Part shown: piece by piece, positions 44,752 through 53,140 of the stretch
How the letters are laid out: each line of letters opens with the position of its first letter
Position numbering within the stretch: the first letter of the stretch is position 1
NCBI RefSeq assembly: GCF_009861525.1
Contig: NZ_WVHL01000001.1
Location: forward strand, 62,001 to 126,000
DNA from: Pseudomonas sp. LD120
GTDB lineage: Bacteria; Pseudomonadota; Gammaproteobacteria; Pseudomonadales; Pseudomonadaceae
Reading direction: 5' to 3'
Length of the DNA stretch: 64,000 nt
Notes under the pieces: model-generated
What the model was told of the DNA's origin: nothing
The model's input: the letters and a program-made list of their open reading frames with translations, nothing else
Database searches by the model: none
Made by a program: the position numbers and the translations under genes

Positions 44752-45804
44752 TCACTCAATAGGGGTGGGGGTGCAGGCGCGGCCCGTGGCGGCGGCCTGG
44801 CGAATCGCTTCAATCAGCGCCAAGGTGCGCGCGGCATCGGCGGCGCTGACCAGCGGCGCGACTTCGCCACGGGCGACTTGGACGAAGTGCTGCAATTGCA
44901 AGCGCAGGGCCTCGCCCGGATCAAAGGCTTCCTGCTGCATCAGCAAGGGCTGATGCCAGCCGGCCCCGGCTTGGGCGTAATGCCAGCGCTTGAGCTGGGG
45001 AATGCTCAGCGCGCCCTCGGTGCCGGCCAGCAGGTAGCAAGGCTGATCGGCGTGACGCGGGTACAGCGGGTTCTCCCCGGAATTCAGTTCCCAGCTCCAG
45101 GGCGCGGCCACCGCGTCGGAACCGGTGAGACTACCCAGGGCGCCGTTGTCGAACTGCAACAGCACCGCGGCGCAATCTTCATTGGCGTAACCACGCACCT
45201 GGTTGCTGGTGATGGCCTGCACTTGTCGCACTTCGCCGCACAGGTGGCGCAGCAGGTCGAGGTCGTGGATCAGGTTGGTCAGCAACATGCCGGCGCCGGG
45301 CTCGCGGCGCCAGGGGATGTCGAAGTAGCTTTCGGGCTTTTGCAACTGCCAGAGCGCGGTGACCGTGGTCAGCCGGCCCAGGGCACCGCTGTGCACCAGC
45401 TCATGGGCACGGGCGATCAACGGGTTGTGTCGCCGGTGATGGCCCACCAGCACCGGTACGCCAATGTTGCGCGAGGCCGCCACCAGCTCGCGCACTTCAT
45501 CCAGGTGCACACCCACGGGTTTTTCCAGCAGCACCGGCACGCCTGCGGCCAGGCAATCCAGGGCCGTGTTGACGTGGAGGTTGTTGGGATTGGCGACGAT
45601 CACCGCATCCGGGCGCTCGTCCTTGAGCAAGGTCCGGTGATCGCTGAAATGCGGCACCTGCCATTGCCCCGCGATGGTTTGCGCCTGGGGCCCGGGATCG
45701 GCCACGGCGCACAGCCTGACCTCGGCCAGGGTCTTGAGGTGCTGATAGTGCTGCTGCCCCATATTGCCGACGCCGATCAGGGCAATGCGCAGTGGCGGGT
45801 TCAA
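44752..45804 (-). CDS. Gfo/Idh/MocA-family NAD(P)-dependent oxidoreductase
   Basis: 350 residues. Rossmann domain with GVGNMGQQHYQHL and the EKPVG substrate/cofactor motif; the C-terminal half has the HRRHNPLIARAHELV and NLIHDLDLLRHLCGEVRQV blocks with the family's DxxH-type histidine. Reactions in the family are oxidations of cyclitols or sugars, for example inositol. A TTG at 45804 with AGAGGA before it is the only well-placed start. A GTYCG-N5-CGAAC operator lies 92 bases upstream, so it probably belongs to the quinate regulon; it could oxidise a hydroaromatic alcohol. Confidence 0.85.
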   Translation of the reverse strand: MNPPLRIALIGVGNMGQQHYQHLKTLAEVRLCAVADPGPQAQTIAGQWQVPHFSDHRTLLKDERPDAVIVANPNNLHVNTALDCLAAGVPVLLEKPVGVHLDEVRELVAASRNIGVPVLVGHHRRHNPLIARAHELVHSGALGRLTTVTALWQLQKPESYFDIPWRREPGAGMLLTNLIHDLDLLRHLCGEVRQVQAITSNQVRGYANEDCAAVLLQFDNGALGSLTGSDAVAAPWSWELNSGENPLYPRHADQPCYLLAGTEGALSIPQLKRWHYAQAGAGWHQPLLMQQEAFDPGEALRLQLQHFVQVARGEVAPLVSAADAARTLALIEAIRQAAATGRACTPTPIE

Positions 45805-45895
45805 TGGAAGATCCTCTTGTGATTGTTATAGGGACAATGAATTCCAAATATTTAGAACTCAGTTCCATTTTCATACAAGAGGGATAAAAAATACT

Positions 45896-45910
45896 GTCCG
45901 ATTATCGAAC
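45896..45910. promoter_or_regulatory. GTYCG-N5-CGAAC operator, copy 3 (Gfo/Idh operon)
   Basis: GTCCGATTATCGAAC, within TGTCCGATTATCGAACA. It is identical to copy 2 except for one base (C for T) in the left arm. It is the copy nearest to the IclR gene. Confidence 0.65.
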
Positions 45911-45938
45911 AGCTTTGTTCCGAGTCGAGGCCCGGTAA

Positions 45939-46390
45939 GCCGCTGCCGCAGGCTGCGAACGGCCGTGCAACAGACGCGGCGATATCAAGGCCACTACCCG
46001 CCCGACGCTAGATCGCCAAGCAAAGCCCTACGCGCCTTTGCGCAGCCTCGCAAGCTCGGCAGCAGCGACAGAAGACAAGGCCACACAGAAGCCTGTGTAG
46101 CCGCTGCCGCAGGCTGCGAACGGCTGTGCAACAGACGCGGCGATATCAAGGCCACTACCCGCCCGACGCTAGATCGCCAAGCAAGGACCTACGCGCCTTT
46201 GCGCAGCCTCGCAAGCTCGGCAGCAGCGACAGAAGACAAGGCCACACAGAAGCCTGTGTAGCCGCTGCCGCAGGCTGCGAACGGCTGTGCAACAGACGCG
46301 GCGATATCAAGGCCACTACCCGCCCGACGCTAGATCGCCAAGCAAGGCCCAGCGGGCCTTTGCGCAGCCTCGCAGGCTCGGCAGCGACTA
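45939..46390. repeat. Three tandem copies of a 161-base repeat
   Basis: Units begin GCCGCTGCCGCAGGCTGCGAACGG at 45939, 46100 and 46261, exactly 161 bases apart; the third is cut short near 46390. Each unit starts and ends with facing arms (GCCGCTGCCGCAGG… and …GCAGCCTCGCAAGCTCGGCAGC) and contains GGCGATATC … CTAGATCGCC. Copies 1 and 2 differ at only a few positions. The open frames that cross them are by-products of the 161-base period. The third copy runs into the iclR stop codon. Confidence 0.9.
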
Positions 46391-47167
46391 CAAGTTGAAC
46401 AGTTCGGAAGCCTGGCTGGCGGCCGACAGCTCTTCGGCAAAGCGCAGCAGCAACGGCGCCAGTTCATGCAGCCGCGCCAACGGTAGGCGCGCGCTGGGAC
46501 CGGCGATGCTGAGCACCCCCACCACCCGGCCATCGATGGGATGGCGCACCACCGCGGCAAGCGCCGAGGTGCCGACCGCCGAGCTTTCCTCGACCCAGGC
46601 ATAGCCCTGCGCGCGGGCCAGGCGCAAGCGCTCGAGCAACTCGATGTTCGAGCGCGGCGCATTGGGCCCCAGGTCCGCCGGGGGTTCCACGCCCTGGCGC
46701 TCCACCAGGGACAAGGCCTCGGCGTCGCTCAGGGTGGCCAGCCACGCATGCCCGGAAGCGGTGTAGAACAACGGCGCCTCGCGGCCCATGTCCGGGTCGT
46801 AGCGCAGCCCGGAACGGGCACCCTGGGACTTGGCGATCCAGGTCTGGCGCTCGCCTTCGATCACCCCCAGGCGCACCAACTCGCCGGATTCCATCGCCAG
46901 CCGGTCGAGCACCGGCTGGACAATGTCGGCGCCGCTGACCGAAAGGTAGCGAAAGCCCATGGCCACCAGCCGGGTGGACAGTTGGTAACGCAGGTTGTCC
47001 GGGTTCTGGCGCACGTAGCCCAGGCGAATCAACTCCGCCAGCAGGCGATGGGTTGCACTTTTGGGGATTTCCAGTTGCTCGGCCAGGGTCTGCAACGGCA
47101 GGCCACGGGGATCACCGGTAAGACGTTCGAGAACGCTGAAGACGCGTTCGATTTGACTGCCAGCCAT
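46388..47167 (-). CDS. IclR-family regulator of hydroaromatic/protocatechuate genes
   Basis: 259 residues: winged helix (RGLPLQTLAEQLEIPKSATHRLLAELIRLGYVRQ, about residues 21-54) and the IclR effector domain (GELVRLGVIEGERQTWIAKSQGARSGLRYDPDMGREAPLFYTASGHAWLA). The effector region's preference for aromatic acids is typical of PcaR, PcaU, PobR and related members. It lies between the Gfo/Idh operon and pcaHG. Most likely it binds the three GTYCG-N5-CGAAC palindromes. ATG 47167 is chosen as the start of conserved sequence; the ribosome-binding site is weak. It is not named because paralogs PcaR and PobR cannot be excluded by eye. Confidence 0.88.
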   Translation of the reverse strand: MAGSQIERVFSVLERLTGDPRGLPLQTLAEQLEIPKSATHRLLAELIRLGYVRQNPDNLRYQLSTRLVAMGFRYLSVSGADIVQPVLDRLAMESGELVRLGVIEGERQTWIAKSQGARSGLRYDPDMGREAPLFYTASGHAWLATLSDAEALSLVERQGVEPPADLGPNAPRSNIELLERLRLARAQGYAWVEESSAVGTSALAAVVRHPIDGRVVGVLSIAGPSARLPLARLHELAPLLLRFAEELSAASQASELFNL

Positions 47168-47381
47168 GGTCGGGTCCCGACAAAATTTGGCCGATTCTAG
47201 TGACAACGGGCCGGTTGGGGAACTGCGCGGCAGGGTTCGATGACCGCCAGAAGCGACGAGGCCGGACCTTGGGGCCCGGCACAACGCCTTGTGCGCAGAT
47301 TAGCCGAACCCGGCTATTTTTTGGAACAGCCTTCCATAAACCAGTCAGGACCGACGCTTGCCATCCGTGGCGGACGCTGGG

Positions 47382-47987
47382 TCAAAAATCGAAGAACACC
47401 GTCTCGCCCTCACCCTGAATGCGGATATCGAAGCGGTAGGCGCGCTGGCCGTTCACTTCACAGGGGTGGGCCAGCAGGGTTTCCCGACGTTGCGGCTGCT
47501 CGATCAGGTTCAACACCGGGCACTGGGCGTTAGCCTCCGGCTCGTCGGCAAAGTACAGCCGGGTATGCAGGTGGATGTTGATTCCCCGGGCAAACAGCGA
47601 CAGGTTGATGTGTGGCGCCATGGGCACGCCGGCGGCGTTGTTCACCACCCCGGGCTTGACGGTATGCAGGGTCCATTCCCCGGCATCGAAGGTGGTGGCG
47701 GTGCGGCCAAAGCAGTTGAAGGGCTTTTCCGTATCGAACAGCGGGTCATAGACCCCGGCAGAATCGGCCTGCCAGAACTCCAGGAAGGAGTCGCGCACCA
47801 GGTGGCCATTGCCGTCGTACACATGGCCGATCAGCAGAATCCGCTCGCCCGGCGCATCAGGCTTGGCCATCTGGTTCCAGATTTCCTCGGGACGGGTCGG
47901 ATTTCCCGCCGCCGCCAGGGCCAGGCCGATGTGCACGTAAGGGCCGGCCGTTTGCGAGGGGGTTTCAGGCAGCAGTTGAACAGGCAT
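47382..47987 (-). CDS. pcaG: Protocatechuate 3,4-dioxygenase alpha subunit
   Basis: A 201-residue intradiol dioxygenase fold (LLPETPSQTAGPYVHIGLA; GHVYDGNGHLVRDSFLEFWQADSAGVY; RGINIHLHTRLYFADE). The alpha subunit lacks the iron ligands and forms the heteromer with PcaH. GAGGAG precedes ATG 47987, and 10 bases separate it from pcaH. With PcaH it opens the ring of protocatechuate, the product of QuiC1, to beta-carboxymuconate. Confidence 0.96.
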   Translation of the reverse strand: MPVQLLPETPSQTAGPYVHIGLALAAAGNPTRPEEIWNQMAKPDAPGERILLIGHVYDGNGHLVRDSFLEFWQADSAGVYDPLFDTEKPFNCFGRTATTFDAGEWTLHTVKPGVVNNAAGVPMAPHINLSLFARGINIHLHTRLYFADEPEANAQCPVLNLIEQPQRRETLLAHPCEVNGQRAYRFDIRIQGEGETVFFDF

Positions 47988-47997
47988 GGCAGGCTCC

Positions 47998-48717
47998 TCA
48001 GCAGTTTTCGAAGTGGGTCTTGCGCTGGCCGCGCAGCACGATGTCGAAGCGGTAGGCCAGGCAATCCATGGGGTTGGCGTTGCCCATGTCCAGGCGCGCG
48101 ATCAGGCTCTGCACCGCGTCCGGGTTGGCAATGGACTTGACGATCGGGCACAGCGGGATCAACGGGTCGCCTTCGAAATACAGCTGGGTGATCAAGCGCG
48201 TGGCAATCGACGGACCGCTGATGGAGAAGTGGATATGCGCCGGGCGCCAGTCGTTGGGGCCGTTGCGCCAGGGGTAAGGCCCGGGCTTGATGGTGCGGAA
48301 GCTGTAGTAGCCGTCACGGTCGGTGAGGGCCCTGCCGACGCCGCCGAAGTTCGGATCGAGGGGCGCCAGGTAGCGGTCGTTCTTGTGCCGGTAACGGCCA
48401 CCGGCATTGGCCTGCCACATCTCCACCAGGGTGTGGGGAATCGGTTTGCCGTACTGGTCGCAGACTCGCCCGGACACGATGATCCGCTCGCCCACCGGCA
48501 AGCCGCCGTGGTTGAAGTTGAGCAGCAAGTCGTTATCGAAACGCCCGGTGCGCAAGTGGGAGAAGTCCGGGCCGCTGGTTTCGCTGGCCGATTGCGGAAT
48601 GCTCACCAGTGCCTGGCGCGGCGAGCGGGCGACGGAGGTCTTGTAGTCGGGGGTCAGGGCCTTGGGGTGCCAGTTACGGTCGCGGATCACGAAGCGACGG
48701 CTGTCTGCATCAGACAT
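47998..48717 (-). CDS. pcaH: Protocatechuate 3,4-dioxygenase beta subunit
   Basis: 239 residues. The four Fe(III) ligands are visible: Tyr109 (GGRYRHK), Tyr148 (GPYPW), His161 and His163 (RPAHIHFS). A normal-length catalytic subunit, upstream partner of pcaG. CAGGAGAACGAC supports ATG 48717. A long palindrome 90-110 bases upstream matches PcaQ binding sites, and the pcaQ-like gene is adjacent on the same strand. Confidence 0.97.
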   Translation of the reverse strand: MSDADSRRFVIRDRNWHPKALTPDYKTSVARSPRQALVSIPQSASETSGPDFSHLRTGRFDNDLLLNFNHGGLPVGERIIVSGRVCDQYGKPIPHTLVEMWQANAGGRYRHKNDRYLAPLDPNFGGVGRALTDRDGYYSFRTIKPGPYPWRNGPNDWRPAHIHFSISGPSIATRLITQLYFEGDPLIPLCPIVKSIANPDAVQSLIARLDMGNANPMDCLAYRFDIVLRGQRKTHFENC

Positions 48718-48804
48718 GTCGTTCTCCTGTTGTTTGATTTATGGAGCGCAGCCGGCGCAGTTTCAAACAAACCAGGAGTGGGGAACATTGAAAAACCACC
48801 CACC

Positions 48805-48828
48805 ATCCATAACCAAAAGGTTATGGAT
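48805..48828. promoter_or_regulatory. PcaQ-type operator upstream of pcaHG
   Basis: Perfect 10-base inverted repeat ATCCATAACC / GGTTATGGAT around AAAA. The core ATAACC-N4-GGTTAT fits the PcaQ consensus described in rhizobia (ATAACC-N4-GGTTAA). It overlaps the stop codon of the pcaQ gene itself. Confidence 0.75.
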
Positions 48829-49750
48829 AACTGCCCTCGTGATAGGCCCGCCCCACTTCCCGGAGCACATCCACCGCCCATTGCGCCGCCAGCGATAGCG
48901 GCAGGCTGGCATTGCTGGAGATGCCCACCGAACCGCCAGGCTCGCGCAACCCCAAATCCAGTTCCTGCAATTCGCCGTTGGCCAGGTCCAGACGCACCGC
49001 ATCCAGCGGCGCGATCCACAGCGCATCGCTGGACAGGGTGTAGCGCCGGCTCAGGGCCACCGACAGGGTTTCCAGGCGCTGCGCGGACTGGGCGATACCG
49101 CACTGCACGAACAGGCTGTCGGCATGCTTGCGGATGCTGGTGCCGGCCAGGGGTAACACCAGGGGATAGTCGCTCACCGCGTCACGGCGCAAGGGCCCCA
49201 CCACCAGCGGATGCTCGGGGCGAGCCACCAGGGTCATGGATTCGCTGTACAGGTGCTCGAAGCTCAGGCCCTGGATCTCCGGGCTTTCGGTCATGCGCCC
49301 CACCACCAGATCCAGATCGCCGACCCGCAGTTGCGACAGCAGATGGGCGCTGGGGCCGGTCAGCACACTGACCGTCAGCGCCGAATGTCGCTGGTGCAGG
49401 CGGCGCATCACCTCCGGCAGCAGCAGGCTTTCCACGGTGGACAGCACGCCGATGCGCACCAGCCCGGCGGCATACTCGCCGCCGCGCAAGCTACTGACGC
49501 CCTCGCGCAACGCTTGCACCGAAGGCCCGGCATACCGCAAAAACGCCCGCCCCGCTTCGGTCAGGCTGAGCCCGGATTTGCTGCGGGCAAACAGCCGGGT
49601 TTCCAGCAGTTCCTCCAGTTCCTTGAGGGTTTTCGACATCGCCGGCGGGCTCACCGCCAGCACGTCGGCGGCCCGAGCCAGGCTGCCCTGGCGGGCCATT
49701 TCAAGAAAACACACCAGGTGACGGAATTTGATGCGGGTATCGATGTTCAA
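48821..49750 (-). CDS. pcaQ: PcaQ-type LysR regulator of pcaHG
   Basis: 309 residues. The N-terminal helix-turn-helix starts MNIDTRIKFRHLVCFLEMARQGSLARAADVLAVSPPAMSKTLKELEE, close to PcaQ; a periplasmic-binding-protein-like effector domain follows (LVRIGVLSTVESLLLPEVM …). It should activate pcaHG in response to beta-carboxymuconate or a related intermediate. The only suitable start is TTG 49750; the longer frame upstream is antisense to the zinc peptidase. Its 3' end carries half of the pcaHG operator. Confidence 0.9.
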   Translation of the reverse strand: MNIDTRIKFRHLVCFLEMARQGSLARAADVLAVSPPAMSKTLKELEELLETRLFARSKSGLSLTEAGRAFLRYAGPSVQALREGVSSLRGGEYAAGLVRIGVLSTVESLLLPEVMRRLHQRHSALTVSVLTGPSAHLLSQLRVGDLDLVVGRMTESPEIQGLSFEHLYSESMTLVARPEHPLVVGPLRRDAVSDYPLVLPLAGTSIRKHADSLFVQCGIAQSAQRLETLSVALSRRYTLSSDALWIAPLDAVRLDLANGELQELDLGLREPGGSVGISSNASLPLSLAAQWAVDVLREVGRAYHEGSYP

Positions 49751-49889
49751 TAGGGGGCCCCGAATGTCTCTGGACCGGATCAATCCGGCGCCGAGCCATG
49801 GTAGCGTGCGCAAAAATCCCTGACGACCGGACTGGCGCCGGTCTGAGCCAGCAGCAACACTGACCAGCAGAAAAAACGAGGACTCCCCC

Positions 49890-50777
49890 ATGCTTTGGAA
49901 AAAAGGCCGGCGCAGCGACAACGTCGTGGATGCACGAGATGACAGCGGCGGCGGTGGCGGCCTGCGTTTTGGCGGCGGCAAGGGCTTGAGCCTGACGGCG
50001 ATCATTTTGATCGTCGGCATCGGCTGGGCCACCGGCCAGGACCCGCTGCAGATCCTCGGCCAACTGATGGACCAGAGCGGCCAGACCTCGGCCCCGGTCA
50101 CCCCCCAAACGCGCAAGGCGCCGCCGGCCAGTGATGAACAGGCCGAGTTTGTCCGCGCCATTCTGGGCGACACCGAAGACACCTGGGGCCCGATTTTCCA
50201 GCAGGCCGGCCGCCAGTATCAGGCGCCCAAACTGATTCTGTTCCGTGGCCGGGTCAACTCCGCCTGCGGCGCGGCGACCTCCGCCAGCGGGCCCTTCTAT
50301 TGTCCCGCCGACCGCCAGGTGTACCTGGACATGGATTTCTTCCGGGAAATGGCTCAGCGCTTTTCCGCCGCGGGTGACTTCGCCCAGGCCTATGTGATCG
50401 CCCACGAAGTCGGGCACCACGTGCAGACCCTGCTCGGGGTCTCGGCGAAAATGCAGGCCGCACGTCAGCAAGGGCGGCAGATGGAAGGCGATGGTGGCTT
50501 GCTGGTGCGCCAGGAACTCCAGGCCGATTGCCTGGCCGGGGTCTGGGCTTACCACGCGCAAAAACGCCTGAACTGGCTGGAACCGGGGGATGTGGAAGAA
50601 GCCCTGAACGCCGCCAACGCCATCGGCGACGACCGCCTGCAGCAGCAAGGCCAGGGCCGAGTAGTGCCGGACTCCTTCACCCACGGCACCTCGGCGCAAC
50701 GGGTGCGTTGGTTCAAGACCGGCTTCAACCAGGGCCAGGTCGGCCAGTGCGACACCTTCGCCGCCAAGAACCTGTAA
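49890..50777 (+). CDS. Membrane-anchored neutral zinc metallopeptidase (YpfJ family)
   Basis: 295 residues. Gly-rich N-terminus (DDSGGGGGLRFGGGKG), one membrane helix (about 34-50), then the peptidase domain with VIAHEVGHHVQ (HExxH) and the glutamate in QELQADCLAGVWA. A family of widely conserved but little-studied proteins. The start at ATG 49890 is consistent with family length. Divergent from pcaQ. A hairpin (GGGCGC/GCGCCC, 50905-50920) separates it from the convergent HAD gene. Confidence 0.88.
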   Translation: MLWKKGRRSDNVVDARDDSGGGGGLRFGGGKGLSLTAIILIVGIGWATGQDPLQILGQLMDQSGQTSAPVTPQTRKAPPASDEQAEFVRAILGDTEDTWGPIFQQAGRQYQAPKLILFRGRVNSACGAATSASGPFYCPADRQVYLDMDFFREMAQRFSAAGDFAQAYVIAHEVGHHVQTLLGVSAKMQAARQQGRQMEGDGGLLVRQELQADCLAGVWAYHAQKRLNWLEPGDVEEALNAANAIGDDRLQQQGQGRVVPDSFTHGTSAQRVRWFKTGFNQGQVGQCDTFAAKNL

Positions 50778-50932
50778 CCCCCGCGACTACGGCTGGCGCT
50801 GCGGTGCCTGAGCGGCCTCGGCGCCCCGACACCGGTACACGGGGTAAATGGCATCAGGCCGGCCGTTGGATAGCCGGCAACCGGCAATGGCCCTGAGCTC
50901 GGACGGGCGCCGGAGCGCCCAGTCAACGGCCA

Positions 50933-51526
50933 TCAAGCCAAGAGCAATTGGCGTAACTGCAGACAATCACGCGCATGCCAGTCGGACAGTTGCGGCCAGG
51001 GATTGTCCGGCAAGTTCACCAGCACCGTGCGCGTCCCCGCCGCCCGCCCGCAATCCAGGTCGAAGCGGTAATCACCGACCATCACCATGCGTTGCGGCGC
51101 CACATCCCAGGCCTCGGCCAGCTTGAGCAAACCACCCGGGTGGGGCTTGGGCGGTGCTTCGTCGCGCCCCAGTACATCCTCCTTGGCAAAGCAGTCCGCC
51201 AGACCGATGGCCTCCAGAGTCACGTGGGCCAGTTCCCGGGCATTGCGGGTGAGGATGCCCAGGCGGTAACCGCGCCCGGCCAGCTCCCGCACCAGTTCCA
51301 CCGCGCCTGGCGCCGGGCGCGACCCCAGGGCCAGGTCGCGCTCGTGCTCCAGCAGCCAGGCATGCTTGACCGCGGACTCGTCCGCCGGCAAGGCCGCCAG
51401 GTGTGTGAGGATGTCGTCTTCGGCAGGAATCGACAGCGCCTCGCGGATCGCCGCGAAGTCATGCACGGCGATGGTCAGGGTGCCGTCCATGTCGAACACC
51501 CAGTGTTTTATCTCTGAAAGACTCAT
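50933..51526 (-). CDS. HAD-family phosphatase
   Basis: 197 residues. Motif I is HWVFDMDGTLT, motif II LGILTRNA, motif III lysine in PPKPHPGG and motif IV MVGDYRFDLDCG, with the small helical cap between I and II. The sequence resembles phosphoglycolate phosphatase-type enzymes, but the substrate is not evident. ATG 51526 overlaps the tesB stop (ATGA), and AAGGATTGGG precedes it, so it is co-translated with tesB. Confidence 0.88.
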   Translation of the reverse strand: MSLSEIKHWVFDMDGTLTIAVHDFAAIREALSIPAEDDILTHLAALPADESAVKHAWLLEHERDLALGSRPAPGAVELVRELAGRGYRLGILTRNARELAHVTLEAIGLADCFAKEDVLGRDEAPPKPHPGGLLKLAEAWDVAPQRMVMVGDYRFDLDCGRAAGTRTVLVNLPDNPWPQLSDWHARDCLQLRQLLLA

Positions 51527-52392
51527 GCCCAATCCTTGCGATGACGGATCAACCCTTCCTGAGTCACCGAGGCTACCAGTTGCCCGGCACGGTTGAACAC
51601 GCTGCCCCGGGAGAAGCCCCGGGAGTTACCGGCCCAGGGGCTGTCCATGGCGTACAGCAGCCAGTCGTCGGCCCGCAGGTCGGCGTGGAACCACAGGGCG
51701 TGATCGAGGCTGGCGACCTGCATGTCCTTCTGCCACACCGACTTGCCGTGGGGCAGCATCGAGGTGGTCAGCAGGCCGAAGTCCGAGGCGTAGGCCAGCA
51801 GGTACTTGTGCAGCGCCGGGCTGTCCGCCAGGGCGCCGTCGGCGCGGAACCAGACGTACTTCACCGGGTCCATCGGCTGCGGGTTGTAGGGGTCCTTCTC
51901 GGTCACCGGGCGCACTTCGATGGGCTTGGGGCACAGCAGTTTCTCGCGCATGTGCTCGGGAATCAGGTGCGCACGCTGGGTGGTGATCTCCAGCTCCGAC
52001 GGCAGGTTTTCCGGCCCGACCACCTGGGGCATGCTGTTCTGGTGCTCGAAGCCTTCTTCGTCGTACTGGAAGGAAGCACTGCAAGTGAAGATCGGGTTGC
52101 CCTTCTGGATCGCCGTCACCCGCCGGGTGCTGAAGCTGCCGCCGTCGCGCACCCGATCCACCTGGTAGACCACCGGCAAGGCGGCGTCGCCGGGACGCAG
52201 GAAGTAGCCGTGCATGGAATGCACGTGGCGTGCTTCCTCTACCGTCTGACTGGCCGCAGACAGCGACTGGCCGAGCACCTGACCACCAAACAGCTGGCGA
52301 AAACCCAGGTCCTGGCTGCGACCGCGAAACAGGTTTTCCTCGATGGCTTCCAAGGTCAACAGATCGACCAGATCATCCAGCACATGACTCAT
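51523..52392 (-). CDS. tesB: Acyl-CoA thioesterase II
   Basis: 289 residues with two hot-dog domains. FRGRSQDLGFRQLFGGQVLGQSL, the catalytic aspartate region ASLDHALWFH and the SRGFSRGSVFNRAGQLVASVTQEGLIR ending are diagnostic of TesB. It hydrolyses medium- and long-chain acyl-CoA in the cytosol. First gene of a two-gene unit with the HAD phosphatase. Confidence 0.95.
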   Translation of the reverse strand: MSHVLDDLVDLLTLEAIEENLFRGRSQDLGFRQLFGGQVLGQSLSAASQTVEEARHVHSMHGYFLRPGDAALPVVYQVDRVRDGGSFSTRRVTAIQKGNPIFTCSASFQYDEEGFEHQNSMPQVVGPENLPSELEITTQRAHLIPEHMREKLLCPKPIEVRPVTEKDPYNPQPMDPVKYVWFRADGALADSPALHKYLLAYASDFGLLTTSMLPHGKSVWQKDMQVASLDHALWFHADLRADDWLLYAMDSPWAGNSRGFSRGSVFNRAGQLVASVTQEGLIRHRKDWA

Positions 52393-52495
52393 TCAGACTC
52401 TCCTCACACAGGGCAACACCGCGCAATCTCGGCTGCGGCGGTGATATCAATTGGGGCCAGGTACCTCGTCGGCACATTCTAAACGTGCGCGCCTG

Positions 52496-53065
52496 CTATC
52501 CATGCAAGGTTTCCAGCCATTGTTCGCGGGTAATGCGGTACAGCACATGCTCGCGCAGCGGATGATCGGCGGCGAGTTTCGGGTGTTCGAAATCCTCCTG
52601 GGCCGCGTGATGCATGCCAATGGCCTGCATGACTTTCTGCGACGGCAGGTTGTGGCGGGTGGTAAAGGCCACGACTTCGTCCAGGTCCAGACGATCAAAA
52701 GCGCAACGCAAGGCGGTCCAGGCCGCTTCGCTGGCATAACCCAGGCCCCAGTGCTCCCGGGCCAGGCGCCAGCCGATCTCCACCGCCGGGGTAAAGGGCG
52801 CGTCAAAGCCCACCTCCAGCAGCCCGGTAAAGCCGATAAAGGCGCCGCTGTCCTTGCGCTCAAGCGCCCAGAGACCAAAACCGTGCTCGGCAAAATGCCC
52901 GCGTATGCGCCCGATCAGCGCGGCGCTTTCCAAGCGACTCAGGGGCGCCGGAAAATAGCGCATCACCTGCGGATCGGCGCACATCGCGGCAAATGCCGGC
53001 AAATCATCGTCGCGCCACTGACGTAGCAACAAGCGCGCGCTGTCGAGTTGCAGTATCGGCTCCAT
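52496..53065 (-). CDS. GNAT-family N-acetyltransferase (RimJ/RimL type)
   Basis: 189 residues: RLLLRQWRDDDLPAFAAMCADPQVMRYF at the N-terminus, acetyl-CoA loop region EIGWRLAREHWGLGYASEAAWTALRCAF, and FTTRHNLPSQKVMQAIGM. Substrate may be a protein N-terminus or small amine; not determinable. It reads away from the divergent deacetylase gene, with 75 bases between starts. Confidence 0.88.
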   Translation of the reverse strand: MEPILQLDSARLLLRQWRDDDLPAFAAMCADPQVMRYFPAPLSRLESAALIGRIRGHFAEHGFGLWALERKDSGAFIGFTGLLEVGFDAPFTPAVEIGWRLAREHWGLGYASEAAWTALRCAFDRLDLDEVVAFTTRHNLPSQKVMQAIGMHHAAQEDFEHPKLAADHPLREHVLYRITREQWLETLHG

Positions 53066-53140
53066 CGGTGCCCTCCGTTTTCATGGGTGCAAGTCTACAT
53101 CGCTGGTAGGATCCTTCACGGGTTCCTCCAAGAAAATGCC

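Noticed and set aside
45764..46604. Open frames with repeating peptide (…RRYQGHYPPDARSPSK…) across the 161-base repeats
   Set aside because: The repetition follows from the tandem DNA repeat. The frames lack ribosome-binding sites and run into iclR antisense sequence.
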